Part shown: in pieces, positions 7,470 through 14,981 of the stretch
Layout of the letters: every line of letters starts with the position of its first letter
How positions within the stretch are numbered: position 1 is the first letter of the stretch
NCBI RefSeq assembly: GCF_000308855.1
Contig: NZ_BAGM01000201.1
Span: 1 to 46,061, forward strand
Length of the DNA stretch: 46,061 nt
Direction of reading: 5' to 3'
Source of the DNA: Nocardia veterana NBRC 100344
GTDB taxonomy: Bacteria > Actinomycetota > Actinomycetes > Mycobacteriales > Mycobacteriaceae
Translations under genes and position numbers: made by a program
Notes under the pieces: generated by a model
What the model saw: only the letters and a program-made list of their open reading frames with translations
What the model was told of the DNA's origin: nothing
Database searches by the model: none

Positions 7470-8381
7470 TCACCGCCGGTCCCGTGCGCCGGGCCGGGCA
7501 GCCGGCCATCCGGCGGCGCGTAGAACATCGACCGAGCTGCGGTAGGCCTGCCGCGCAGTGGCGTAAGGGTCCTGGGCGTCCAGCTCGTCCGAGACAACTT
7601 CGACCGCGATCGGTGCCCGTACGTCATGGCTCGCGAGTCGGCGCAACATCGGAATCAGTGCGGCTGCGCCGTGACCCGGCAACTTTCGGAAATGCAGCGC
7701 CTCACGGCGAAGGTCGGATAACGGGTCGGGCAGGGTGTCACACAGTTGGATCGCCGCCACCCGCTCCGCCGGAATGGCCCGCAGTTCGGACTCCGGTTCC
7801 TCGGCGGTGTGGGCGCGCTGCCAATGCCACGCATCGATGAGGAGCCCGGCGTTGTCCGCCCCGGACGCCGCTATCACCCGCCAGGCGGCGGTGGCGGAAT
7901 CGATGGCGGCATACGGCATGTACTCGAGGGCGACGCAGGCGCCCGCGCCGGCGGCGCGCGAACACAATTCGCGTAAACCACGCGCGAGGGTGCCGAGGGG
8001 GAAATGCTGCGACATGGTCGTGTGAATTCTGGCCGCACCCAGTTCGGCGGCCATTGTCAGCACAATGCGGTCGGATTCGAGTTCGTCCTCGGAGTATGCG
8101 GCCGGGTCCGCCCAGTGCGCGGCCAGCTCGACTTCGTCCACCCGGAGACCGTGCTCGGCGATGACAGTGGAGATGTCCGCAGGCGTCGGACCCGCCGCCG
8201 ACGCGGCGCGGTAATGCTCGACCGAGAGACCGATACCGGTGAAGCCGGCGGCCGCGGCCGCCGCACATCGCGTCCGAAGGTCCGCGGTCCGCAAGGTGAG
8301 ATCGCTGAGGGTCAGCGAATAGCCGCCATGGGTGCTGAGCGGCGGGACGGCCGCGCCATCCCTCGGTTCGCCAGTGTCCAC
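7470..8381 (-). CDS. Sugar phosphate isomerase/epimerase-like TIM barrel
   Basis: A 303-residue protein of the xylose-isomerase-like TIM-barrel superfamily (AP endonuclease family 2 fold). Family features: an opening strand YSLTLSDLTLRTAD, AAAAAGFTGIGLSVEHYR, IRxHTT-type strand (ARIHTTMSQHF), the metal-site strand VALEYMPY with Glu, LIDAWHWQR with Asp/His, AIQLCDTL, and C-terminal PIAVEVVSDE with a metal Glu. It probably isomerises or dehydrates a polyol, keto-sugar or inosose-like substrate. The GTG at 8381 is poorly supported by a ribosome site, and the real start may be up to 20 codons downstream. The last dozen residues (PAARPGARDRR) look like tail sequence read into a decayed neighbour. 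Confidence 0.8.
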   Translation of the reverse strand: MDTGEPRDGAAVPPLSTHGGYSLTLSDLTLRTADLRTRCAAAAAAGFTGIGLSVEHYRAASAAGPTPADISTVIAEHGLRVDEVELAAHWADPAAYSEDELESDRIVLTMAAELGAARIHTTMSQHFPLGTLARGLRELCSRAAGAGACVALEYMPYAAIDSATAAWRVIAASGADNAGLLIDAWHWQRAHTAEEPESELRAIPAERVAAIQLCDTLPDPLSDLRREALHFRKLPGHGAAALIPMLRRLASHDVRAPIAVEVVSDELDAQDPYATARQAYRSSVDVLRAAGWPAARPGARDRR

Positions 8382-8487
8382 ACCGTCGGTCTACCCGGCT
8401 ACCTCCGATGAAACATTCGCACGGCGAAAGACTGCGCGGTACCCGGCCGGCCGGATATGTGCCGGCTCGTTCTCTTCCCGACTATCG

Positions 8488-8505
8488 TTGTACCGCACCG
8501 TTTTT
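8488..8505. promoter_or_regulatory. Degenerate copy of TetR operator motif
   Basis: TTGTACCGCACCGTTTTT matches the operator-like 18-mer at 9121-9138 at 14 of 18 positions but lacks its symmetry. It sits about 110 bp upstream of the isomerase-like gene. It could bring that gene into the same regulon, or be chance. Confidence 0.3.
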
Positions 8506-8532
8506 CCGGGGCCTCATCCCTCGCCGGCGCTC

Positions 8533-9096
8533 TCACGCACTCGCCGGACGATTCAGGATCAGGTCACCGGCGCGGGCGATGACCTCTTCGCGGGTGCGGC
8601 CGGGGTGATCGGCGGCCAGGAAATGACTGCCGATGGCGGCACAGAAGGCGAGCAGACTGCGGGCTTCGATCTCGTCGGGATCCGAGCAGACCGTCCCGAT
8701 CGCGTCACGCAGCAGATCCATGCGCCGGTTGTCGACTCGACGCAGGCGTTCGGCGACGGCGGCGTCGCGGCGCGCCCAGTCCCGGACGGCCAGATCGATG
8801 GGAAGTAGTCGGTCACTGGAGAAGGTGAGACGACCCGCCAGCCGAGCCTTGTCGAGCGCACCCCCGCCGGCCCGCGCGATCTCCTCGAGCACGTCGTCGA
8901 CCGCTTCCCGCTCCCAGGTGTCGAGCATCGCCGTCAGCAGCGCATCCCGGTCGGCGAAGTAGCCGTAGAAGCCCCCCTTCGTGACACCCAGCCGCTTGGC
9001 GAGTGCCTCGACCCGCACGGCATCGACGCCCCCGGCGGCCAGCGCCCCCAGCCCCGCGTCGATCCAGGACTCGCGCGGTGTACGTAGCGCGCCCAT
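8533..9096 (-). CDS. TetR/AcrR family transcriptional regulator
   Basis: A 187-residue repressor. The HTH is at about residues 8-52 (SWIDAGLGALAAGGVDAV, then LAKRLGVTKGGFYGYFADRD), followed by a helical ligand domain. The start was set at ATG 9096 because GAGGTGG lies 7 nt upstream. The GTG at 9108 would place the start inside that ribosome site. It is divergent from the DUF2867 - DUF6463 - lumazine synthase operon, with two matching 18-bp palindromes in the 97-bp intergenic region, so it very likely represses both itself and that operon. The inducer is unknown. Confidence 0.92.
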   Translation of the reverse strand: MGALRTPRESWIDAGLGALAAGGVDAVRVEALAKRLGVTKGGFYGYFADRDALLTAMLDTWEREAVDDVLEEIARAGGGALDKARLAGRLTFSSDRLLPIDLAVRDWARRDAAVAERLRRVDNRRMDLLRDAIGTVCSDPDEIEARSLLAFCAAIGSHFLAADHPGRTREEVIARAGDLILNRPASA

Positions 9097-9120
9097 GACG
9101 TGATCCACCTCACTTCAGCA

Positions 9121-9138
9121 TTGTACGGCACCGTATAA
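9121..9138. promoter_or_regulatory. TetR operator copy 1
   Basis: TTGTACGGCACCGTATAA is an 18-bp palindrome with one mismatched pair (arms TTGTACG and CGTATAA), 24 bp before the TetR start. It shares arms and 4-bp spacer length with copy 2. Confidence 0.75.
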
Positions 9139-9156
9139 CTGGACTAACGTCTCCAA

Positions 9157-9174
9157 TTATACGAGGCCGTATAA
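9157..9174. promoter_or_regulatory. TetR operator copy 2
   Basis: TTATACGAGGCCGTATAA has perfect 7-bp arms around AGGC and lies 19 bp before the DUF2867 gene. Its centre is 36 bp from copy 1. One site probably serves each divergent promoter. Confidence 0.8.
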
Positions 9175-9193
9175 CCACACCGAGGACGATGCC

Positions 9194-9823
9194 ATGTCCA
9201 ATCCACTCCCCCGCACGGCGCATACCGAAAAGCCTTGGCGGATACACGAAATCGCACCCGACTTCCGGTTGCACGACGTCTGGGCCTTTCGGGCCCCGGG
9301 TGCCACGCCCGACGATTTTCCGCTCGCCCTCGGCATTCTGCGCGGCGGTGGCGGCCCGCCGACGAGTGCGACGCCGACCCGCCTGCTGTTCGCGGTGCGG
9401 TGGAAACTCGGGGCGCTCCTGGGCTGGGACCGGCCCGGCGCGGGTCTCGGCGGCCGGGTCCGGTCGTTGCGGGACCGGTTGCCCGACGATCTCCGGGATT
9501 CGGTACGGGCAACCCCGATGAACGACAGTCCGTTCACCCCGCTGTACGCACTCCACGACGAAGCAGCGCTGGAGTTGGCGAACAAAACCGTGCACGGGGT
9601 AGCACATTTCGGCTGGGTCCCGGCGCGCGACGGGTACGAGTTGCGCATGGCGGTCCTGGTCCGGCCGAACGGCTGCCTCGGCCGGCTGTACTTGGCCGGC
9701 ATCGAGCCCTTCCGGCTGCTGATCGTCTATCCGGCGATGGTGCGGCGCTGGGATCACGCATGGCGCCACCGTGATTCGATCACGAGCGTCGACGCCGGGC
9801 GCGCTACCGGGGAGGTCCGATGA
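9194..9823 (+). CDS. DUF2867 domain protein
   Basis: A 209-residue soluble protein of the DUF2867 family, recognised from the opening PWRIHEIAPDFRLHDVWAF and the later NKTVHGVAHFGWVPARDG, LVRPNGCLGRLYLAGIEPFR and YPAMVRRWDHAW blocks. The fold is SRPBCC/helix-grip-like. Function is unknown: relatives often sit with NAD-dependent epimerases or under stress regulators. It is the first gene of a three-gene operon. The ATG at 9194 is preceded by GAGGACG, and its TGA overlaps the ATG of the next gene by 4 nt (ATGA). The TetR operator 19 bp upstream should repress it. Confidence 0.85.
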   Translation: MSNPLPRTAHTEKPWRIHEIAPDFRLHDVWAFRAPGATPDDFPLALGILRGGGGPPTSATPTRLLFAVRWKLGALLGWDRPGAGLGGRVRSLRDRLPDDLRDSVRATPMNDSPFTPLYALHDEAALELANKTVHGVAHFGWVPARDGYELRMAVLVRPNGCLGRLYLAGIEPFRLLIVYPAMVRRWDHAWRHRDSITSVDAGRATGEVR

Positions 9824-10212
9824 TCGCGTGGGCGGGGCGATTGATCGTCGCCTTCGGCGTCGCCCACACCGCCCTGGCACTCACCTGGATGCGGGCCGCC
9901 CGGTACGCCGGCGACTGGTTCAGCGGCGCGCTGTGGCACGACGACCTGGCCGCGATGAGCGCCGCCAACAGCGCCCTGTGGTTGTCGCTGGACAGCTTCG
10001 GCGTACCGCTCGTCCTGGTCGGGCTGACCATATTGTGGCTCGACCGCCGCGGCATCGTCCCGCCCGATTTCATCGCCTGGACCCTAGGCCTGTGGACCGT
10101 CTTCGGCGCGGTGGTTCTGATCCGCACGCCATGGCCGGTCATGGCGGTCGCGACCGGCCTGCTGATCGCCGGTAGCCGACGGGCCGCCTCGCTGCGAGCA
10201 ATTCCTGAATGA
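9820..10212 (+). CDS. DUF6463-type membrane protein
   Basis: A 130-residue membrane protein with four predicted helices at about residues 3-23, 50-72, 83-103 and 105-122. Its pattern (RLIVAFGVAHT, GDWFSGALWHDDLAAMS, LTILWLDRRG, PPDFIAWTLGLWTVFGAV) matches what I recall as DUF6463, a small actinobacterial membrane family of unknown role. It overlaps the DUF2867 gene by 4 nt, so the two are translationally coupled. A 48-bp gap separates it from the lumazine synthase gene. Confidence 0.8.
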   Translation: MIAWAGRLIVAFGVAHTALALTWMRAARYAGDWFSGALWHDDLAAMSAANSALWLSLDSFGVPLVLVGLTILWLDRRGIVPPDFIAWTLGLWTVFGAVVLIRTPWPVMAVATGLLIAGSRRAASLRAIPE

Positions 10213-10260
10213 AAGGCCCAGATCATGGTGCACCCTCACAACCGCTGAATCAGGAGAACC

Positions 10261-10707
10261 ATGTCACCGATCCCGAACCGCATCGCTCTCGTCGCCGCGC
10301 GCCGGCACGCCGACATCGTCGACCGGGCGGCCGTCGCATGCCGCGCTCGCCTGGCCGAGCACGGATACCCCGATGTCGAGGTGGTCGAAGCCCCGGGAGC
10401 GTTCGAAATACCCTTGCGCATAAAGCGATTGGCGGTCAGTGGTGAGTACGCGGCACTCGGCGGATGCGCATTGGTGGCCGACGGCGGCATCTACCGCAAC
10501 GACTTCGTGGCCGCCACCGTCGTGGACGCACTGATGCGGGTTCAACTCGACACCGACGTCCCCGTATTCTCCGCGGTGCTCACCCCGCACCACTTCCACG
10601 AGCACGAGGAGCATCTGGAATACTTCTCCCGCCACTTCGAGGTCAAGGGCGCGGAGCCGGCCGACGCGATCGCGACCACTCTGGGTCCGGTCGCCGTCCC
10701 CGCCTGA
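10261..10707 (+). CDS. ribH: 6,7-dimethyl-8-ribityllumazine synthase, RibH2 type
   Basis: A 148-residue homologue of lumazine synthase, which condenses 5-amino-6-ribitylamino-uracil with 3,4-dihydroxy-2-butanone-4-phosphate in riboflavin synthesis. Diagnostic blocks: VEAPGAFEIPL (substrate loop), GGCALVADGGIYRNDFVAATVVDALM, and the catalytic-His region SAVLTPHHFHEHEEHLEYF followed by HFEVKGAE. The GGIYRxxFV and TPHxxH patterns place it with type II (RibH2, decameric) enzymes rather than classical RibH. GGAG lies 5-6 nt before the ATG. No other rib genes are nearby. It is the last gene of a TetR-controlled operon, so it is probably an accessory, inducible paralogue. Confidence 0.85.
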   Translation: MSPIPNRIALVAARRHADIVDRAAVACRARLAEHGYPDVEVVEAPGAFEIPLRIKRLAVSGEYAALGGCALVADGGIYRNDFVAATVVDALMRVQLDTDVPVFSAVLTPHHFHEHEEHLEYFSRHFEVKGAEPADAIATTLGPVAVPA

Positions 10708-10924
10708 CCCCAGATCCTGCGTCCCGACCGGTGCCACAGCCGTCTTCGCCGGACCGGGACACCTTGGTCGTGAAATCACCACGATCGGCGCGAGCACCAC
10801 TCGAAGCTCTGAGCCGCCGCATCACCGGCGAGCTCGAACTCGGACCGGTCGGACGGTTGCGGATTCCTGGCCATGCGGCGAAAGACCGTGGGGGGATACC
10901 GACTTCCGGCCGAATTACCGGTAC

Positions 10925-10951
10925 CGCCGGGCCGCCGCCAGCGGCCCGGTG
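10925..10951. terminator. Strong hairpin between convergent genes
   Basis: A perfect 9-bp stem CCGGGCCGC / GCGGCCCGG with loop CGCCA extends by a G-T and a C-G pair. It lies 22 bp past the esterase stop and about 220 bp past the lumazine synthase stop. There is no T-tract, as is common for actinobacterial terminators. It probably works in both directions. Confidence 0.65.
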
Positions 10952-10973
10952 CCGTGTGGTTCGCGCTCGGCCC

Positions 10974-11888
10974 CTACGGGAGGGTGGTGGCGGACATGAA
11001 GTTCCACAGTCGATCTCGCAGGTCCTCACCGGCCGCGCCGGACGGCCACTGGTGTGCCTGGCGGTTTTCCACCCGGTACTGCACCGAGGTCCCGTTCCGG
11101 CACGGTCCGTAATCGGCCGTCCTGCCGAAGGTGTCGCTGGACTCCGCCGGCGGGACGGGGCAGCCGTCGCGGCCGACCCACGCGTCGACATTGGCCACAC
11201 CCACCAGCGGATCGGAGATCGGGTCGATCTGTCCCTGCGCGATACCGACGGAGATCGGCCGAGCGGGTCGACAGAGCGACCCGAGACTGGGAATCAGCAG
11301 GGTGGGGTTCGGGAGAGTGGGATCGGCCCCCTCCCAAGAGGTTACGTCCGCGAAGACATCGGAAGCATCGCACGCCATCCGCTGCGACATGATGCCGCCG
11401 TCGGACCAGCCGCTGCTGTATACCCGCCGGGTGTCGACGCACCAGGTCGCCTCGATGTCGGCCACGACCGCGCGCAGGAACCGGACATCGATCGAGCCCT
11501 GCTGAAACTCCCAGTCGTTGCCCACCAGACCGTTACCGGGATCCAGCGGCAGATTGTTCGCGTTGCCCTGCGGGTAGGCGACGATGAAGTGGTGCGCGGC
11601 GGCGTACGGAGTCCAGCCCGACACCTGCTCGAATTCCGCCGCGTTGCTGGCATTTCCATGTTCGGCGAGCAACAGCGGCACCGAGGGACCTGCCAGGCCG
11701 GCCGGCACGTCGAGCCGATAGATCCGGGTACCGATCGTCCGCACGACGGTGCCCGCTGTCGGCGCCAGGCTGCACTGCGCCGCGACGGTGCGGACTCCGT
11801 CGCGACCGGCGTGTGCCCCCGGCAGCGACGTGACGACCGCGGCGACGACGGCCACGGCCACGGCCAGTTGAATTGCGAGAGCGCGCAT
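10974..11888 (-). CDS. Secreted alpha/beta hydrolase (PHB depolymerase/LpqC-like)
   Basis: A 304-residue exported esterase. The Sec signal peptide spans about residues 1-27 (hydrophobic run LAVAVAVVAAVV, cleavage near AHA). Next come a strand and oxyanion region (SVPLLLAEHGNA), the nucleophile elbow GWSDGG with Ser162, and a late His near EDLRDRLWNF or QAHQWPSG. The layout matches the LpqC/poly(3-hydroxybutyrate) depolymerase-like family, with several Cys (QCSL, TWCVD, GSLC, GPCRNG) suggesting disulfides in the exported protein. The natural ester is unknown. The gene is monocistronic-looking, with a strong hairpin 22 bp after its stop. Confidence 0.85.
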   Translation of the reverse strand: MRALAIQLAVAVAVVAAVVTSLPGAHAGRDGVRTVAAQCSLAPTAGTVVRTIGTRIYRLDVPAGLAGPSVPLLLAEHGNASNAAEFEQVSGWTPYAAAHHFIVAYPQGNANNLPLDPGNGLVGNDWEFQQGSIDVRFLRAVVADIEATWCVDTRRVYSSGWSDGGIMSQRMACDASDVFADVTSWEGADPTLPNPTLLIPSLGSLCRPARPISVGIAQGQIDPISDPLVGVANVDAWVGRDGCPVPPAESSDTFGRTADYGPCRNGTSVQYRVENRQAHQWPSGAAGEDLRDRLWNFMSATTLP

Positions 11889-12015
11889 ACTTTCCCATCA
11901 TCGAGCCGGCGACGGGCAGCAGCCTACTGTGGCCGGTTGCCCCGCAGTGGTAAACGGCGGAATCGACACGCCCGGCAACCGATGCGCGGGCCGCCGGGCG
12001 CACCTGACGAGCGGT

Positions 12016-12579
12016 TCAGACTCGTTCGTAGGTCCCGGTGAGCCGTCCACGTGCGATCACGTGGCCGCGGATGGCTTCGAGGACCCGTCTTTTCGTCACG
12101 CGGCGCCGTGCCGGGTCCACCGTCTCGTCGAGGGCGAAGAGCTGGAAGATGTAGCGGTGGGGCCCGTGACCGCGGATCGGCGCGGGACCGAGGTAGCCGG
12201 ATTTCCCGATCGACGCTTTGCCGACGGTGAACGATACCTGCGCGCGATCCGCAGGCCGCGACAGCGCACCGGCTTCGACTCCGGAGGTCTCCGGCCCGAT
12301 ATCGGTGACGACGCAGTGGACGAACGGCCGGGGCAGTGGCGCGTCCGGATCTTCGACCAGCAGGACGAGTTCACGTGTGCCGGAGGGAATGTTGTCCCAG
12401 TTCAGCGGCGGCGAGACGTTGTCGCCCACACCCGGGCCGGCGTGGCGGTCCGGGATCGGTCCGCCGTCGGCGAAGGCGGGGCTGGACACGATGATCGTCT
12501 CGGGCGCGTTCGCGACACCGGGATGGTTCCAGGCGAGTTTTCCGGTACCGGCACGAAAGCGGTGCAGCAGGTTTGTCAC
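12016..12579 (-). CDS. YbhB/YbcL family PEBP protein
   Basis: A 187-residue phosphatidylethanolamine-binding-protein homologue (Raf kinase inhibitor-like, bacterial YbhB/YbcL branch). Landmarks: NVSPPLNWDNIP, ELVLLVEDPDAPLPRPFVHCVV (the DPDxP and H ligand-site motif), and GHGPHRYIFQLFALD. Extra residues before the domain (LLHRFRAGTGKLAWNHPGVA) match actinobacterial members. There is no signal peptide, so it should be cytoplasmic. The physiological role is unclear for this family. It starts at GTG 12579 with AAAGG about 9 nt upstream, divergent from the serine hydrolase gene. Confidence 0.9.
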   Translation of the reverse strand: MTNLLHRFRAGTGKLAWNHPGVANAPETIIVSSPAFADGGPIPDRHAGPGVGDNVSPPLNWDNIPSGTRELVLLVEDPDAPLPRPFVHCVVTDIGPETSGVEAGALSRPADRAQVSFTVGKASIGKSGYLGPAPIRGHGPHRYIFQLFALDETVDPARRRVTKRRVLEAIRGHVIARGRLTGTYERV

Positions 12580-12676
12580 GGTAGGTGCCTTTCGGTCGGG
12601 TGCGGGCGGCTTCGCTGCGGTGTGGCCTGCTGGTCGTGCGATGGGCCGAGCCCGGGCACGAAGTGAATCGTTGTAT

Positions 12677-12713
12677 CAGTGGATGTGTCAGGTGGATATC
12701 AGGTCGATGTCAG
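12677..12713. repeat. Phased imperfect direct repeats before hydrolase gene
   Basis: CAGTGGATGT (12677), CAGGTGGATAT (12689), CAGGTCGATGT (12700) and a fourth CAG (12711) recur every 11-12 nt, one helical turn, about 85-120 bp before the serine hydrolase start and within the divergent promoter region. They could be a cooperative activator or repressor site. Confidence 0.5.
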
Positions 12714-12796
12714 CCGGTCCGGCGACGGTAGTGGGGTCAACGGCGCAGCGGCCCTCGAAGGGATTGCCGCACAAGCATTTCGAAGGAGACACCACC

Positions 12797-14332
12797 ATGG
12801 CCACCATCACCCTGACCGACGCGGACAAGGGCATTCTGCGGACCGCCGCGTACGGCGCCGTGTCGCTGCTTGCCGCCACCGGCACGCCCCATCGGTCCGC
12901 CACGAATGCCTCCATCGCCCTGACGTCGTCGACCGGTGTCGTCGGCCATGTGCTCTCGGCGAAGTCGTCCGACATCGTACTGGTCGGCAAGACCGTCGCC
13001 GCGCTCGCGGACCAGGTGCTGCCGGCGCTGACTGCGGCCGTGAATCTGCTCACCGCCCAGGATCCGGCCGAGGCCGCCAACTTCCGTGACACCGTCCTGA
13101 CCGCCGTCGAGGCCGCCGCGACCGAGCCCGGTCCCGCCACGGCCGCGATGGTCGGCAAGATCACCGCAGCGCTGGACGCCGGAGCATCCGGTGCGAACAG
13201 TACGGCGCCGGAGGCGGCTACCGGGCAGGATCGCCCGGAACTGCGCAAGGCGCTGGCGGACATCGTCGCCTCCGGTCTCACCGGAATCACGCTGCGCGTG
13301 CACGACGAGCGGGGCACCTGGGCCGATAGCGCCGGGGTGGCCGCGCTGGGCACGACCGCGAAGCCGCCGATCGACGGGCACGTGCGCATCGGCAGCAACA
13401 CCAAGACCTTCGTCGCGACCCTGGTGCTGCAACTGGTGGCCGAGGGCAGGCTCGCCCTGGACGTTCCGGTGCTCGACTACCTGCCCGAGTTCGCGCTCGA
13501 CGAGCGGATCACGGTGCGAATGCTGTTGCAGCACACCAGCGGAATCTTCAACTTCACCGGGGAGTACTACCCCGACGCAACGATGGTGCCCGGAATCCCC
13601 GCAACCACAGCGGGTAAGGAATGGGTCGACAATCGGTTCAAGACCTACCAGCCGGACGAGCTGGTCCGGTTGGCGCTGTCCAAGCCCGCGCGCTTCGAGC
13701 CGGGCACCGACTGGAGCTACTCCAACACCAACTATGTGCTGGCCCGACTGCTGATCGAGAAGGTCACCGGCCGCCCGGTCACCGAGGAAATGCAGCGGCT
13801 GATCCTGGGGCCGCTCGGGTTGACCGGCACCGTGGTCCCGACCACCCAGACCGAGATCCGTGCGCCGCACGCCCACGCCTACTACCGCTACGAGGACGAC
13901 GGGCAGGAGATCACCGTCGATGTCACACGCCACAACCCCTCCTGGATCTCCAGTGGCGGTGACATGATCTCCACCAGCCAGGATCTGCACACCTTCATCT
14001 CCGCCCTGATGAGCGGCAAGCTCCTGCCGGCCGAACTGCTGACCGAGATGTGCACCCCGCGCCCGACACCCATCCCGAACATGGGCTACGGCCTGGGAGT
14101 GTTCGTGCAGCAGACCGACTGCGGCACGGTGATCACGCACAACGGCGGCGCCGCGGGCCACGCGGCGCTGATGTTCAGCACGCCCGACGGCCGCAAAACC
14201 CTCACCGCCACACTGAATTACGTCGACGATGCCGGTCTGTCGCTGGCCGCGGCATTCCAGCAGGCGACGCAACGTCTGGTCGCCGAGGTGTTCGGCGACG
14301 ATCGGACCGAGCCTGCCGCACCGACTCGCTGA
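12797..14332 (+). CDS. Serine hydrolase (class C beta-lactamase fold) with extra N-terminal domain
   Basis: A 511-residue protein. Residues 1 to about 140 form a helical Ala/Thr-rich domain (TLTDADKGILRTAAYGAV, GKTVAALADQVLPALTAA) that resembles small stand-alone actinobacterial proteins of unknown role. From about 150 it is a penicillin-binding/beta-lactamase-type serine hydrolase: SxxK at S200-K203 (IGSNTKTF), YSN at 308-310, and HNG at 448-450 in place of KTG. HxG fits the DD-peptidase/esterase (EstB-like) branch. There is no signal peptide at the chosen start, which has GAAGGAG 8 nt upstream of ATG 12797, so it may act in the cytoplasm. An in-frame extension upstream to 12218 overlaps the divergent gene and is rejected. 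Confidence 0.88.
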   Translation: MATITLTDADKGILRTAAYGAVSLLAATGTPHRSATNASIALTSSTGVVGHVLSAKSSDIVLVGKTVAALADQVLPALTAAVNLLTAQDPAEAANFRDTVLTAVEAAATEPGPATAAMVGKITAALDAGASGANSTAPEAATGQDRPELRKALADIVASGLTGITLRVHDERGTWADSAGVAALGTTAKPPIDGHVRIGSNTKTFVATLVLQLVAEGRLALDVPVLDYLPEFALDERITVRMLLQHTSGIFNFTGEYYPDATMVPGIPATTAGKEWVDNRFKTYQPDELVRLALSKPARFEPGTDWSYSNTNYVLARLLIEKVTGRPVTEEMQRLILGPLGLTGTVVPTTQTEIRAPHAHAYYRYEDDGQEITVDVTRHNPSWISSGGDMISTSQDLHTFISALMSGKLLPAELLTEMCTPRPTPIPNMGYGLGVFVQQTDCGTVITHNGGAAGHAALMFSTPDGRKTLTATLNYVDDAGLSLAAAFQQATQRLVAEVFGDDRTEPAAPTR

Positions 14333-14377
14333 GAGGAGCCACGCCCCACCGACCCGGACGCCAGGGGTACGGACCGG

Positions 14378-14408
14378 GCCCGGCGAAGCTCGCCTGGCTC
14401 CGCCGGGC
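14378..14408. terminator. Candidate hairpin between convergent genes
   Basis: GCCCGGCG at 14378-14385 pairs perfectly with CGCCGGGC at 14401-14408. The 15-nt loop can form a further AGC/GCT pairing. It lies between the serine hydrolase and NTF2-like genes. No T-tract is present. Confidence 0.45.
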
Positions 14409-14513
14409 TCCGCATGCCGACGCGTCTGTTCGAGCCGGGTGTCATCCTGATGATCCGGTCCGGAGGATGCGGTGCCGCGTCCGACCGATCCCCGCACACC
14501 GGCGCGGATTCCG

Positions 14514-14981
14514 TCAGACGGGTGCGAGTGTGGTCGCGTGGCTTGCGCTGAGCCGTGCGCGTACCTGCTGCAACAAGCCCGAGGGGTCGTCCTCCCCGGC
14601 GCGGTCGGCGGGCAGTGTGGACGAGCCGTGCAGGGATGCCAGGATTTTCCATTGCCCGCCATCGTCGGTGAGCACGAACAGATGACGCGCGCGCTGCCAG
14701 TGATAGCGGTGGTGACGGTGCTCGGTGACGGCGACCGTCACCTGGTCCGCCGGGACAACCTCACGCAGAATATGACCGGGCAGCGGGGGTTCGAATCGAA
14801 ACAGCCATCGGTAGCGCTCTTCGATGTCGGTGCCGAACGCCTCGGGATGGCGGCCAGGAAAGTGCGCGCCGTACGCGCAGTACAGCTGGGCGACGGCGGC
14901 AGCGTCGCCCGCCTGCAGAGCGCGGTTGTATCGGCGCACGACATCGCGAATCTCAGCGATCGTGGATCCGGTCATCTCCAC
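14514..14981 (-). CDS. NTF2-like/SnoaL-like domain protein
   Basis: A small alpha+beta cone protein, about 155 residues. It begins with the typical helix (STIAEIRDVVRRYNRALQAGDAAAVAQLY), then strands VTVAVTEHRHH and RHLFVLTDDGGQWKILASLHG, the last being the characteristic NTF2/DUF4440 end. The fold serves as a binding domain or as an isomerase/cyclase, and no catalytic set is clear here. GTG 14981 was chosen because GGAGG lies 7 nt upstream; ATG 14975 is the alternative. A C-terminal extension of about 30 residues (DDPSGLLQQVRARLSAS) is not typical. Confidence 0.75.
   Translation of the reverse strand: MEMTGSTIAEIRDVVRRYNRALQAGDAAAVAQLYCAYGAHFPGRHPEAFGTDIEERYRWLFRFEPPLPGHILREVVPADQVTVAVTEHRHHRYHWQRARHLFVLTDDGGQWKILASLHGSSTLPADRAGEDDPSGLLQQVRARLSASHATTLAPV

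Noticed and set aside
12218..12796. Upstream in-frame extension of the serine hydrolase
   Set aside because: It overlaps the divergent PEBP gene, has unlike composition, and a good ribosome site precedes ATG 12797.
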